Below, in pieces: positions 28,025-36,607 of a stretch of 64,000 nucleotides of DNA. The stretch is taken from the NCBI GenBank assembly GCA_000227525.2, contig AGIG01000034.1, forward strand, positions 1 through 64,000, in the 5' to 3' direction. This DNA is from a gamma proteobacterium HIMB30 (GTDB lineage: Bacteria; Pseudomonadota; Gammaproteobacteria; Pseudomonadales; Litorivicinaceae). The notes beneath the pieces were generated by a model, which searched no databases, was not told the origin of the DNA, and was given only the letters and a program-made list of their open reading frames with translations. Each line of letters starts with the position of its first letter. Within the stretch, counting starts at the first letter, position 1. A program made the translations under genes and the position numbers.

Positions 28025-29995
28025 TTAGCCGCGGGCGCCCCCTGAATACGTGATTAACGCGCCATCTGACGTGTTTCCACTCGAGCCTGTCACGCGACTT
28101 GACTCACGCTCGGGCTTTGATTGAGTTTCACGGACCCGCATCTGACCGTCGCCACGTCGTGTCTGATTCCTCGAAATCGCCGAACGCCCTTCCGTTCCAG
28201 TCACTGCACTGTTGCGATCCCAATCATCACCTGTGATCGTCAACCCAAGACTCCGGCCTTCTCCGGTAATCTGTCGATCTGCTCCGATAACCGAGTCTGG
28301 CGCTACCGTCGTGACGTTCGCTCGCGCTACCGGCTGAAAGTTTGCTTCATCTGATCCCGTGATCTTGCCTTCTGCACGACCAAAGGACCCAGTGATGCGA
28401 CGAGCATTGTCACGTTGCTCAAGCATCGCCTGCCGAGCAGGAGTGCCAATACTGAAATTTCGCGTTTCACTGCGTGCCTGTGGCATCCCAAATGCCTCAT
28501 GGAGTTGATCTTCGCCATGATAGGGAGTCCCTGAAATTGGGTGATCGGCGCCACGTGCATCGCCGGTGACGCCATTGGCGACACCTGGCTGAATTCCACT
28601 GATCGCGCTGCCAGCCATTCGACGCGCGCTTTCTACTGCTCCCGCCCCATCGCAAAATTCAAACTGTGTATCGCGACCAACATATGGCGTCCCTGTGAGA
28701 TGCTGACAGGTCCCTGGCTCATCACCAGTCACTGCCTGACTCCTTTGCGGAATCGATCCACTGATACGATTTGTCGCGAGTCGGTTTCCGCCAAATCGCT
28801 GACGAGTTCCTGATTGCGTAGACCGACTGGTCAAATCATTTGCCACGTAGTTATCGCCAGTTACTTGATTCCCGACCGATCGGGTATCACCAGTCACATG
28901 CCGATTGGTCGACAACAATGCGCCAGTCAGACGATCTGGATTTCTCAATGTCTCACCGTGGTGACGCGAAGACTGAGTGGCCGCCAGACCCTGACTTAAA
29001 TATTGAGAGCCCGTCATTGAAACCATCGAGGACGATTCGGTCCCAGTCACCCTGGCATGATTTCGCTCACCTCCGGAGACTGGTAAGCCGTCGGTGGTTT
29101 GATCCGACGTACTTGGTCCATCGTGTCGCCGTATTCCTGCGTGACAGACTGAGAACTGTCCTGCGGCCATATACTCAGTACCAGTGACCGTTTGACACAT
29201 GCCTGTGCGGTTACCCGTCAGTTGCTCCCCAGCCCCCAGTTCATTACCAGAGATCGTATTTCCACCGAGAGCGTCCGACAGACGGGTCGCTTGGCAACGC
29301 GAGCTCTTAGGTTGTAAGCAAGCATTCTCAAACGCTTCACCGGACAAATAATCAGTTCCGGTAATCGCCTGGCATACCCCTTGGTCTGAGCCAGTCATCA
29401 CAGGGTCATGTTGAACTGAAGTACCGGAGACTTCGTTTCCGCCTTCGGTCATCGTCGAAGCAACTTTCCATGAGGCGTCACGCGCGCCCCGGACGGGCCG
29501 AGGCGAGCTTGATTGCTTCAGATTCTTGGCGCCAAACCGGCTTTTTTCCTCACGCAGCGCTCGGGCTGCTGCGCGGCCACTGACACTGCCGCCGAAACCA
29601 TCCTGATTTCCGGTCAATGCGCGTTTACCATAGCTTGACAATGCTTCACGACGCGCCTTTGCGGTTGTCCGCCCGGGTGAATTCTCGACAACGCTTGGTC
29701 GTCCACTCCGAGTGCTCGTACGTAACGCAGGTTGTTGGGCTGAGGCCTCACAATCACAGTTCTGGTTGACCATCGTCGATGCTCGCGTCCGATCAGTCAT
29801 TGGTAAAGCCGCTTTCCCAGTCTGCGACATCAGCCGTCTCCGCTCTTTGGCAGACAAGGTCGCTGGTACCGATTCTGACGAAGCCTGAACATCATTGCTA
29901 TTGACGGCTTGCGGTTGAAGCGCAGATTTACCGCCTTGAGAAAGCGCTTGCCTTCTCGCGAGTGCAAGTTGTTTGCCTGTCATTGAATCACTCAT
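28025..29995 (-). CDS. csoS2: Carboxysome assembly scaffold CsoS2
   Basis: Disordered scaffold that binds RuBisCO and shell and drives alpha-carboxysome assembly. 656 residues. Four N-terminal RuBisCO-binding repeats are visible (LALARRQALSQGGKSAL, KERRRLMSQTGKAAL, KARREALSSYGKRAL, RALREEKSRFGAKNL). The middle region holds five or six VTG-rich repeats such as GVCQAITGTDYLSGEAFENAC and GTCQHLTGTPYVGRDTQFEFC. The conserved C-terminal peptide SSGNTSDGALITYSGGARG is intact. It is shorter than the roughly 870-residue Halothiobacillus protein. Start ATG at 29995 (after AAAGAGG) is preferred; an ATG at 30013 is in frame. Confidence 0.93.
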   Translation of the reverse strand: MSDSMTGKQLALARRQALSQGGKSALQPQAVNSNDVQASSESVPATLSAKERRRLMSQTGKAALPMTDRTRASTMVNQNCDCEASAQQPALRTSTRSGRPSVVENSPGRTTAKARREALSSYGKRALTGNQDGFGGSVSGRAAARALREEKSRFGAKNLKQSSSPRPVRGARDASWKVASTMTEGGNEVSGTSVQHDPVMTGSDQGVCQAITGTDYLSGEAFENACLQPKSSRCQATRLSDALGGNTISGNELGAGEQLTGNRTGMCQTVTGTEYMAAGQFSVCHAGIRRHDGPSTSDQTTDGLPVSGGERNHARVTGTESSSMVSMTGSQYLSQGLAATQSSRHHGETLRNPDRLTGALLSTNRHVTGDTRSVGNQVTGDNYVANDLTSRSTQSGTRQRFGGNRLATNRISGSIPQRSQAVTGDEPGTCQHLTGTPYVGRDTQFEFCDGAGAVESARRMAGSAISGIQPGVANGVTGDARGADHPISGTPYHGEDQLHEAFGMPQARSETRNFSIGTPARQAMLEQRDNARRITGSFGRAEGKITGSDEANFQPVARANVTTVAPDSVIGADRQITGEGRSLGLTITGDDWDRNSAVTGTEGRSAISRNQTRRGDGQMRVRETQSKPERESSRVTGSSGNTSDGALITYSGGARG

Positions 29996-30034
29996 CTCTG
30001 ATGCCTCTTTCATCGCACGACCACCTTGGGTGCG

Positions 30035-30382
30035 TTAGCGAGTTGTCCCTTCGTAAACAACGAAACACAATCCCTGACTTTGGGTGTATGCGTCATAGCC
30101 AATCAAGCGGACGTGATGATCTGGATATGCTCGACGACATGCCTCAAGCTCGCCCGCAATCGTGTTCAAATCCTTTTCGCCAAACATTGGTAATTTCCAC
30201 ATCGTCCAATACGAATTTGCGCACTGCGATGGATGCTCATGTTCAATTGACGGAGTCCAACCTTGACGAATCAGGTATTCAATTTGGTCATACACTTCGT
30301 CTTGGCTGAAGCGTGGTAAGAATCCAAAAGTCTCCAGTGTTTGCGCGGTTTGGAAATCACCTATTTCTGTTTTATTCGCCAT
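30035..30382 (-). CDS. cbbS: RuBisCO small subunit, form I
   Basis: Small subunit that caps the L8S8 enzyme. The 115 residues show [49 protein letters not shown] (split by the usual carboxysomal layout) and FVVYEG at the C-terminus. It lies 47 bases after cbbL and 39 bases ahead of the csoS2 start, with GAGGAATTAGAG as ribosome site. Confidence 0.97.
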   Translation of the reverse strand: MANKTEIGDFQTAQTLETFGFLPRFSQDEVYDQIEYLIRQGWTPSIEHEHPSQCANSYWTMWKLPMFGEKDLNTIAGELEACRRAYPDHHVRLIGYDAYTQSQGLCFVVYEGTTR

Positions 30383-30429
30383 CTCTAATTCCTCATTAAT
30401 TCAATCTAATCAATACGTTAAATGGATTT

Positions 30430-31842
30430 CTAAACATCGAGTTTATCGACCGTATCGAATTCAAACTTAATTTCTTTCCAGGTTTCGAGTGCGATCGCGA
30501 GCTCTGGGCTGCTTTGTGCCGCCGACATCAAAATATCGCGCGATTCGCGCTCAAGATGACGTCCTTCGTTACGAGCTTTCACGCAGGCTTCAAGAGCAAC
30601 ACGGTTGGCTGCCGCGCCAGCAGCATTCCCCCAGGGATGACCCTGAGTTCCGCCACCGAATTGCAATACCGAATCATCACCAAAGATAGTGACCAGGGCT
30701 GGCATGTGCCAGACGTGGATACCACCGGAAGCAACCGCGAAGACCCCTGGCATTGAGCCCCAATCTTGATCGAAGAACACACCACGCGAGCGGTCCTCAG
30801 GAACAAATGATTCACGAAGCTGATCAACATAACCGAGGGTTGAATTTCGATCGCCTTCGAGCTTGCCCACGACAGTTCCGGTGTGCAGGTGATCTCCACC
30901 GGACAAACGAAGACACTTGGCCAACACCCTGAAATGGATGCCGTGTTTTGGATGTCGGTCGATAACAGCGTGCATTGCACGGTGGATATGAAGCAACATT
31001 CCATTGTCGCGACACCAGTTTGCGAGGCCGGTGTTTGCTGTAAAGCCACCAGTAATAAAGTCATGCATGATAATCGGCTGGTTCAGCTCTTTTGCGAACT
31101 CAGCGCGCTTGTACATTTCTTCGGGTGTTGCTGCGGTGACGTTCAGATAGTGACCTTTCCGCTCCCCTGTCTCTTGCTCTGCTTTTTGGATCGCCTCAGC
31201 AACGAATTCGAATCGATCTCTCCAACGCATGAACGGTTGTGAATTGACATTTTCGTCATCCTTGGTCAGATCAAGGCCACCACGTAAACACTCATACACT
31301 GCTCGGCCATAGTTCTTCGCGGACAGTCCAAGCTTCGGCTTGATCGTACATCCAAGCATTGGTCGTCCATACTTGTTCAGACGATCACGCTCCACCTGGA
31401 TACCGCCTGGCGGACCACCACAGGTTTTAATGTAAGCAATCGGGAATCGAATATCTTCGAGTCGTAAATGGCGTAGTGCCTTGAATCCAAAGACGTTACC
31501 AACCAGTGAGGTCAGTACGTTGACGATGGAACCTTCTTCGAATAAATCGATTGGATACGCGATGAATGCATAAAACGACTCATCGTCGCCTGGCACGTCT
31601 TCAATACGATACGCGCGACCTTTGTAAAACTCGAGATCGGTAAGCAGTTCTGACCAAACGGTACTCCAGGTCCCTGTCGATGATTCGGCAGCAACCGCAG
31701 CTGCAACTTCCTCTTTCGGAACGCCTGGTTGACCAGTACACTTAAAACATGCCAACAGATCTGTGTCCAAAGGGACATAGTCCGGTGTCCAATACATGTC
31801 GCGATATTCTTTAACGCCTGCATCATATGCTTTTGAGGCCAT
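30430..31842 (-). CDS. cbbL: RuBisCO large subunit, form I, carboxysomal
   Basis: Fixes CO2 onto ribulose-1,5-bisphosphate. The 470 residues contain the active-site segments [35 protein letters not shown] (carbamylated Lys with its Asp-Glu metal ligands), [29 protein letters not shown] and [11 protein letters not shown]. The residue before TKDDE is Leu where Phe is commoner (GLDLTKDDE). As first gene of the cso operon it belongs to the carboxysomal IA group. Start ATG follows CAGGAGTGAGTC. Confidence 0.98.
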   Translation of the reverse strand: MASKAYDAGVKEYRDMYWTPDYVPLDTDLLACFKCTGQPGVPKEEVAAAVAAESSTGTWSTVWSELLTDLEFYKGRAYRIEDVPGDDESFYAFIAYPIDLFEEGSIVNVLTSLVGNVFGFKALRHLRLEDIRFPIAYIKTCGGPPGGIQVERDRLNKYGRPMLGCTIKPKLGLSAKNYGRAVYECLRGGLDLTKDDENVNSQPFMRWRDRFEFVAEAIQKAEQETGERKGHYLNVTAATPEEMYKRAEFAKELNQPIIMHDFITGGFTANTGLANWCRDNGMLLHIHRAMHAVIDRHPKHGIHFRVLAKCLRLSGGDHLHTGTVVGKLEGDRNSTLGYVDQLRESFVPEDRSRGVFFDQDWGSMPGVFAVASGGIHVWHMPALVTIFGDDSVLQFGGGTQGHPWGNAAGAAANRVALEACVKARNEGRHLERESRDILMSAAQSSPELAIALETWKEIKFEFDTVDKLDV

Positions 31843-31902
31843 GACTCACTCCTGTGCTTCTCGTCCAGAGGAAACCCGCATGTCTCTCCCTGTGTTGGAC
31901 CG

Positions 31903-31932
31903 AGAATAGGAATGATGGAACAACTAATCCAA
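31903..31932 (-). promoter_or_regulatory. Candidate cbbL operon promoter
   Basis: Reading on the minus strand, TTGGAT (31927-31932) and TATTCT (31903-31908) are 18 bases apart, giving a 5' leader of about 55 bases. Both boxes are imperfect, as expected for an activator-dependent promoter. Not verified by any data. Confidence 0.4.
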
Positions 31933-31952
31933 TAAATGTTTTCTCTCTATCG

Positions 31953-31969
31953 CATTGATAATCATCTAT
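31953..31969 (-). promoter_or_regulatory. Dyad element upstream of cbbL, candidate CbbR site
   Basis: ATTGATAATCATCTATG on the plus strand shares 15 of 17 bases with 20164-20180 region upstream of sulP. It contains a T-N11-A LysR core (TGATAATCATCTA) and the 9-base palindrome TGATAATCA. It lies about 112 bases before the cbbL start, near -65 of the proposed start site, and overlaps the ogt stop codon. Confidence 0.5.
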
Positions 31970-32445
31970 GGATGATGAGAATCGATGATCTGATCACCGT
32001 GAATCCGAAGTCCCTCTCGTTGCAAGAGTGTCTTTTTCGCTTCTAATCCCCAAAAAAAGCCACCGAGTCGATAGTCTCGACGCACAATTCGGTGACAGGG
32101 AACAATGATCGCGCAAGGATTTTGACCGCATGCTGATGCAGCCGCTCGTGTTGCTCGCACATTGCCTGCTCGCTTTGCTAGCTCTGAGTAACTAATCACT
32201 TCACCAAAAGGCACTAGGCGCATTGCTTCCCAGACCTTCAGTTGGAAGTCAGATCCTTCCAATTTGACAGGGATTCCCAAACCATCGCGTCGACCTTCAA
32301 TGCAGTCAATGACAGGCCGCAATACATCGTCGGAAATGCGCCCATTTGATTGTTTGGATTGGGCCTGCTCAACTCGAACGAGTTCGTGGTTGTCAAACAT
32401 GAGCTTGATGAGACCGAAACTTGTATCAATAACGATCTGAGTCAT
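31966..32445 (-). CDS. ogt: Methylated-DNA--protein-cysteine methyltransferase
   Basis: Suicide repair protein that transfers an alkyl group from O6-alkylguanine to its own cysteine. The 159 residues start MTQIVIDTSFGLIKLMF and contain EVISYSELAKRAG, the DNA-binding helix region ATRAAASACGQNP and the acceptor Cys in IVPCHRIVRRDYRLGG. The ATG at 32445 overlaps the stop of the 58-residue gene by four bases; the longer upstream reading into that gene is spurious. It is the last gene of the sulfur-transport set, an unexpected partner. Confidence 0.93.
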   Translation of the reverse strand: MTQIVIDTSFGLIKLMFDNHELVRVEQAQSKQSNGRISDDVLRPVIDCIEGRRDGLGIPVKLEGSDFQLKVWEAMRLVPFGEVISYSELAKRAGNVRATRAAASACGQNPCAIIVPCHRIVRRDYRLGGFFWGLEAKKTLLQREGLRIHGDQIIDSHHP

Positions 32446-32618
32446 TCGTTGGCCCCTGGAGCAAATGAGCAGATCGCGCCCGATGCGCCAGACATTGAAC
32501 CAAATGCCATTGGATCTGGTGCACGATAGGGATCTGGCGGAACACCCAGCGACCAATCAAGTCCAACAACAGCCACTGCGAACACCAACGCAATCATAAT
32601 TCCTGAACGACGACTCAT
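32442..32618 (-). CDS. Unknown 58-residue single-span membrane protein
   Basis: Too short for most gene finders. The protein starts MSRRSGIMIALVFAVAVVG, giving a basic N-terminus and one membrane segment, then a Pro/Gly/Ser-rich tail (LGVPPDPYRAPDPMAFGSMS) with a single Cys (GAICSFAPG). Its ATG overlaps the yeeE stop (ATGA) and its stop overlaps the ogt start the same way, strong evidence it is translated. The stop/start coupling and lone Cys hint at an accessory of the YeeE transporter, but I recognise no family. Confidence 0.7.
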   Translation of the reverse strand: MSRRSGIMIALVFAVAVVGLDWSLGVPPDPYRAPDPMAFGSMSGASGAICSFAPGANE

Positions 32619-33706
32619 CACACGCCCTGCCTGGCCTGTTGCCAGAGTTGATCTCGTAATCGCACTCCGATAACACTGCCGAAAAAACCTGCGAACAACC
32701 AGGCCCATCCGTGAAGCGATCCGGAAGCGATACCACTGAATAAGGCACCAACATTACAGCCGAAAGCCAGTCGTGATGAAACACCCAACAATAGGCCAAA
32801 GAGTGCTGCCACCAAGTAATACCAGATCGCTACCGACTGGTTGAAGGGTTGACTGGATGAATCTTTCCATGCGGCAAGCGCAGCGCCACCGATCAAGCCC
32901 AAGCTGGTCAATGAAGTGGTATCAGTCAATATCGATGTACTGAGAGCATTTGCATTAATCGGATGGATCCAAAATTGCGCGCTACTGGGATCCCAGCCAA
33001 GACTCTGTGCGCCTTTCGCGACCCAGAGACCAAGACCATACACAACGCCCCACGGTTGGCCTGCAACCAAAACATGAATGGTCGCGAGAGCAGCCAGGAT
33101 CGCTGCGGCAATCAATAATTTGCGATTCCACAGGGAACCCACGCTGAATCGTGACGCGATGATTCCCAGCACGAATAGCCCAGCGAGGGTCAAAGCGATA
33201 CTGCCGCCGACACCAAAAGACTCAGTCAGATTGACCGGGATATGCGGGGTCATTTCGATCGCAGTCGGCACGAGTAATGTTCCTAGAAAACTTCCCACGC
33301 AAAACAGCGGCAAAGCAGTCAATGCGATTGCATTCCCTGAACCGGCATTGACTAGGGTTCCAGACCCGCATCCCAAAATCATTTGCATCGAGAGGCCAAA
33401 AACGAATGCAGCAGCAACCATGGTTAACGATACTGGTGCAATCGCTCCGATGAGAGAACCAGGGGCAAACGCAATGATCGGTTGGATCGCGATCGCTGTC
33501 AGCCCGATCGCGACAAGTTGTGCCATGAAGCCCTGTGCATTCCGGTCACGAATTAGTCGCCGCCAGGGACCCGCGAAGCCAAAGCCGAATCGTTCGAGGC
33601 TAAAGCCGATGAGTAGACCCACCAGGAGAAGTAAAGAAAAACGAACGCCCACCGAGATAGCGAGCGTTAATACCAATGCAATAACAAGGAGAATTTGTGT
33701 GATCAA
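32618..33706 (-). CDS. YeeE/YedE family sulfur-compound transporter
   Basis: Inner-membrane protein of 362 residues with nine to ten hydrophobic segments. The conserved cysteine motifs of the thiosulfate-transporter family are visible: GCGSGTLVNAGSGNAI in the first half and FGCNVGALFSGIASGSLHGW in the second, forming the sulfur-relay path. It starts four bases after the periplasmic rhodanese gene stop, which could deliver sulfane sulfur. In place of the usual small TusA-like YeeD partner there is the unknown 58-residue gene. Substrate (thiosulfate or another sulfane sulfur compound) is inferred. Confidence 0.88.
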   Translation of the reverse strand: MITQILLVIALVLTLAISVGVRFSLLLLVGLLIGFSLERFGFGFAGPWRRLIRDRNAQGFMAQLVAIGLTAIAIQPIIAFAPGSLIGAIAPVSLTMVAAAFVFGLSMQMILGCGSGTLVNAGSGNAIALTALPLFCVGSFLGTLLVPTAIEMTPHIPVNLTESFGVGGSIALTLAGLFVLGIIASRFSVGSLWNRKLLIAAAILAALATIHVLVAGQPWGVVYGLGLWVAKGAQSLGWDPSSAQFWIHPINANALSTSILTDTTSLTSLGLIGGAALAAWKDSSSQPFNQSVAIWYYLVAALFGLLLGVSSRLAFGCNVGALFSGIASGSLHGWAWLFAGFFGSVIGVRLRDQLWQQARQGV

Positions 33707-33710
33707 AAAA

Positions 33711-34661
33711 TTAATTCACCAGACTGTTAAACCATTTTTTGGTTTTCAAGATTGCGAACTGTACAGAAGTCGGCACATTTTCCATCGGTTGATTGAGTGC
33801 TGACCATTCAGCCATTGATTCTGCATAGAGTTTCACACCATCAACCCGAGCCACTTCGCTTAATACAAACCAATTGGTCGCTGCCCAATGCCCCGTATTG
33901 CAGTAAGAGATCGTCCCAGGTTGATTCAAACCATTGGCACTCACAATTGCATCAATTTCATCAGCGTGCTTCAGAAGCGGTGTGTTCTTATCAAAAAAAG
34001 CCTCAAAAGCAAATTGTTCTGCGCCCGGAAGAATGCCTGGACGTGCCGCCGCATCATGCCATGCAGTTCCAGCATAGAAATTATCCAGGCGCGCGTCGAG
34101 AAGTCGTGCATTACCGTCTCCAGCGACCTGTTTTGCAACCTCTGCGGTGTCCGCATACCACGCTGAATTCAAGACGAGCGTTGTGTTGACCGGTGAGACT
34201 TTGCTTTCTCCAGATGCCAGCTCAAAACCGTCCTTTTGATAGGCGCCAAAGCCTCCGTTTAAAATCGCGAGCGACTCAAATCCGACACTTTTCAGGGTCC
34301 AGTAAACGCGTGCCGCGGCACCAAAATCTGTGGTTGTTACTCCGTCATGGACAATCACCACGGCATCTTCAACTTGGATGCCTCGTGAGCCAAGTGCCTT
34401 CGCAAGCTTTTTCAGATCGGGCAATTGCCCTGGGTTGGTCTTAGGCCCTCTGAATTCACCATATGACAGATACACTGATCCCGGAATATGCTGCTTTAGG
34501 TAGGCTTTCTCATCACTGCGTATTTCAAGCACCTTCACGCTGTTGTCTTCGATCAAATCGGTCAACGTGAAGCTATCAATTACCGGTGTCAATGTTGACG
34601 CGTGCGATGTCACCGCAAACGCCATCGTGATGGTTCCTAGTAGGGATCCCCATGCCTTCAT
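33711..34661 (-). CDS. Periplasmic tandem-rhodanese sulfurtransferase
   Basis: Exported two-domain rhodanese of 316 residues. A signal peptide precedes a cut near SHAS (MKAWGSLLGTITMAFAVTSHA). The N-terminal domain (VLEIRSDEKAYLKQHIPGSVYL) lacks a catalytic cysteine (HDGVTTTDFGAAARVYW), while the C-terminal domain has the active loop YCNTGHWAA. It can move sulfane sulfur from thiosulfate to acceptors in the periplasm. The ATG at 34661 is chosen because the signal peptide begins there. First gene of the yeeE-58aa-ogt set; expected to be co-regulated with sulfur oxidation. Confidence 0.87.
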   Translation of the reverse strand: MKAWGSLLGTITMAFAVTSHASTLTPVIDSFTLTDLIEDNSVKVLEIRSDEKAYLKQHIPGSVYLSYGEFRGPKTNPGQLPDLKKLAKALGSRGIQVEDAVVIVHDGVTTTDFGAAARVYWTLKSVGFESLAILNGGFGAYQKDGFELASGESKVSPVNTTLVLNSAWYADTAEVAKQVAGDGNARLLDARLDNFYAGTAWHDAAARPGILPGAEQFAFEAFFDKNTPLLKHADEIDAIVSANGLNQPGTISYCNTGHWAATNWFVLSEVARVDGVKLYAESMAEWSALNQPMENVPTSVQFAILKTKKWFNSLVN

Positions 34662-34752
34662 GTCAATGTCCTCTCGTGTCGATGTGAGGATCATAGGCCG
34701 GCAGCGTTAGATCTCAAAAGAATAAGTTTTTCAATGCTTATAACTTTATGTT

Positions 34753-35016
34753 TTATCGAGAGCGCTGCGTTGGACACACATGTCGACCGAAGCGATATCC
34801 GCGACGCTGAACGTGTTTTGTTTTGCGACCGGACACCCGCTCACGCCACATTTTAAAGCTCGATAATTTCATTTCATGTCGCATGAGCTCAATCACATCA
34901 GGCTCACTCAATCCATACGATGCTTCGATTGCTTCAAAGGGAGTTCGATCTTCCCAGGCCATTTCGATCACGCGACTGATTTCATCTGGGGTCAGTGCAT
35001 GTTTTTTCGAAGCCAT
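34753..35016 (-). CDS. DUF2805 / TIGR03643 family protein
   Basis: Conserved small protein of unknown function, 87 residues. It begins LTPDEISRVIEMAWEDRTPFEAI, then GLSEPDVIELMRHEMKLSSFKMWRERV, and ends in a basic tail with GRKTKH and RFGRHVCP. The pattern suggests a helix-turn-helix fold with a possible nucleic-acid role. The ATG, with AGAGGGGGTACG before it, lies inside the end of pgi (25-base overlap, same strand). Confidence 0.85.
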   Translation of the reverse strand: MASKKHALTPDEISRVIEMAWEDRTPFEAIEASYGLSEPDVIELMRHEMKLSSFKMWRERVSGRKTKHVQRRGYRFGRHVCPTQRSR

Positions 35017-36599
35017 CGTACCCCCTCTTGTGTTGATGAAGAAAAATCACTCGCGCACCCTGAGTCAAAGCTTGGGCGTAACGCATTGCATTGTGCTTTC
35101 CCCAACTCAACGCCCCATTGATCATACGAGTTGACATTCCAGAGAACACCCTGAGTAAACACTTTGTGTTCGTATGCCGCGATCAAGGCACCGAGTGTCT
35201 CAGGAGTTAATTGTGTCATCATGATGGTTGAACTCGGGCGATTACCAGGAAAGGAACGGTGCGGTGCTAATCGCCCAGCTTGCGCTGCCGACATCCCTTG
35301 CTCCACCATCTCTTGGTAGGCCTGCTCATGGGACTTGCCGAATGCCAATGACTCAGATTGAGCTAAACAATTGGCATTGAGTAAAACGTGAGACTCAGAA
35401 TCCGTGTTGGACGGATTCGCGCTCAAGATGAAGTCGATCGGACAAATGAGCGTGCCTTGATGCAATAGTTGGAAAAACGCGTGTTGCCCGTTGGTTCCAG
35501 GCTCACCCCAGATCACGGGACAGGTGTCGTATGCAACTGCTTGCCCTTCTCGATCGATCCGTTTCCCATTCGATTCCATTTCCATCTGTTGGAGATAGGC
35601 TGGAAGTCGATGCAATCGTTGCTCATATGGGAGGACTGCCAGTGTTTGTAGGCCAAAACCATTGCGGTACCAAACACCAAGCAAAGCCATGATGACTGGG
35701 ATGTTTGACGATAATGGCGACTCTCGAAAATGCAGGTCCATCTCTCGAGCACCATGAAGGAGCCGGTCAAACACGCCAGGTCCCAATGCAATCATCAAAG
35801 ACAAACCGATCGTCGACCAAACAGAATAACGCCCGCCAACCCAGTCCCAAAATCCAAACATTCGCTCTTTAGGGATTCCAAATGCGCTGACTGCATCCGT
35901 ATTCGTCGATAAGGCGGCAAAATGAGACGCGATCGCCCCGTGACCCAAGGCTTCAGAAATCCACTGCTGTGCTTTGCTCGCATTATGCATTGTTTCCTGA
36001 GTTGTAAATGTCTTTGAAGCAATCAAGAAAAGGGTTGTTTCGGGGTCTATAGCCGCAACTGTATCGTGGAAATGGGCCCCGTCGACATTCGACACGTAGT
36101 GTGGTCGAGGTCCGTCGATCAAAGGTTTGAGTGCCTCGCTGATCATTAGGGGCCCAAGATCCGATCCACCAATACCGATATTCACGACATCGGTGAACTT
36201 CTTTCCCGTTGCACCAACGAGACTTCCATCGCGAATTTGGTCAGCGAAAGTGTAAGCTCGATCACGCGCTTGAAGCACGTCAGAAATAATCGATACCCCA
36301 TTCACATGAAATGCATCATTCGCTTGAGCTCGTAATGCAGGATGAAGAACTGGTCGATCTTCAGTGACATTCACTTTTTCGCCACCAAATAATTGGTCGC
36401 GCTTAGCAACAAAATCACAATTAACCAAAATATCGAATAATGCCTCGAATACAGCCTGGTCAATCCAATGTTTCGAATAATCAAGGCGAAGCCCCGCACC
36501 CATCGTGACAAATCGCGATCCGCGCTCAGAATCATGTTCGAAAAGATCTTTAAGTGATTGATTCCATTGATTAGCAAGGGCGTTTATCTGGTCTTTCAA
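34992..36599 (-). CDS. pgi: Glucose-6-phosphate isomerase
   Basis: Interconverts glucose-6-phosphate and fructose-6-phosphate in the cytosol, here probably serving gluconeogenesis and storage from Calvin-cycle products. About 535 residues from the TTG at 36599, which has GAGG 6 bases upstream; a TTG at 36611 overlapping the previous stop (TTGA) is the alternative. Motifs: NIGIGGSDLGPLM, SKTFTTQETMHNA, GGRYSVWSTIGLSL and the C-terminal SYDQWGVELGK. Preceded directly by the acidic unknown gene and followed by DUF2805. Confidence 0.95.
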   Translation of the reverse strand: MKDQINALANQWNQSLKDLFEHDSERGSRFVTMGAGLRLDYSKHWIDQAVFEALFDILVNCDFVAKRDQLFGGEKVNVTEDRPVLHPALRAQANDAFHVNGVSIISDVLQARDRAYTFADQIRDGSLVGATGKKFTDVVNIGIGGSDLGPLMISEALKPLIDGPRPHYVSNVDGAHFHDTVAAIDPETTLFLIASKTFTTQETMHNASKAQQWISEALGHGAIASHFAALSTNTDAVSAFGIPKERMFGFWDWVGGRYSVWSTIGLSLMIALGPGVFDRLLHGAREMDLHFRESPLSSNIPVIMALLGVWYRNGFGLQTLAVLPYEQRLHRLPAYLQQMEMESNGKRIDREGQAVAYDTCPVIWGEPGTNGQHAFFQLLHQGTLICPIDFILSANPSNTDSESHVLLNANCLAQSESLAFGKSHEQAYQEMVEQGMSAAQAGRLAPHRSFPGNRPSSTIMMTQLTPETLGALIAAYEHKVFTQGVLWNVNSYDQWGVELGKAQCNALRPSFDSGCASDFSSSTQEGVRWLRKNMH

Positions 36600-36607
36600 A
36601 ATCTGCC

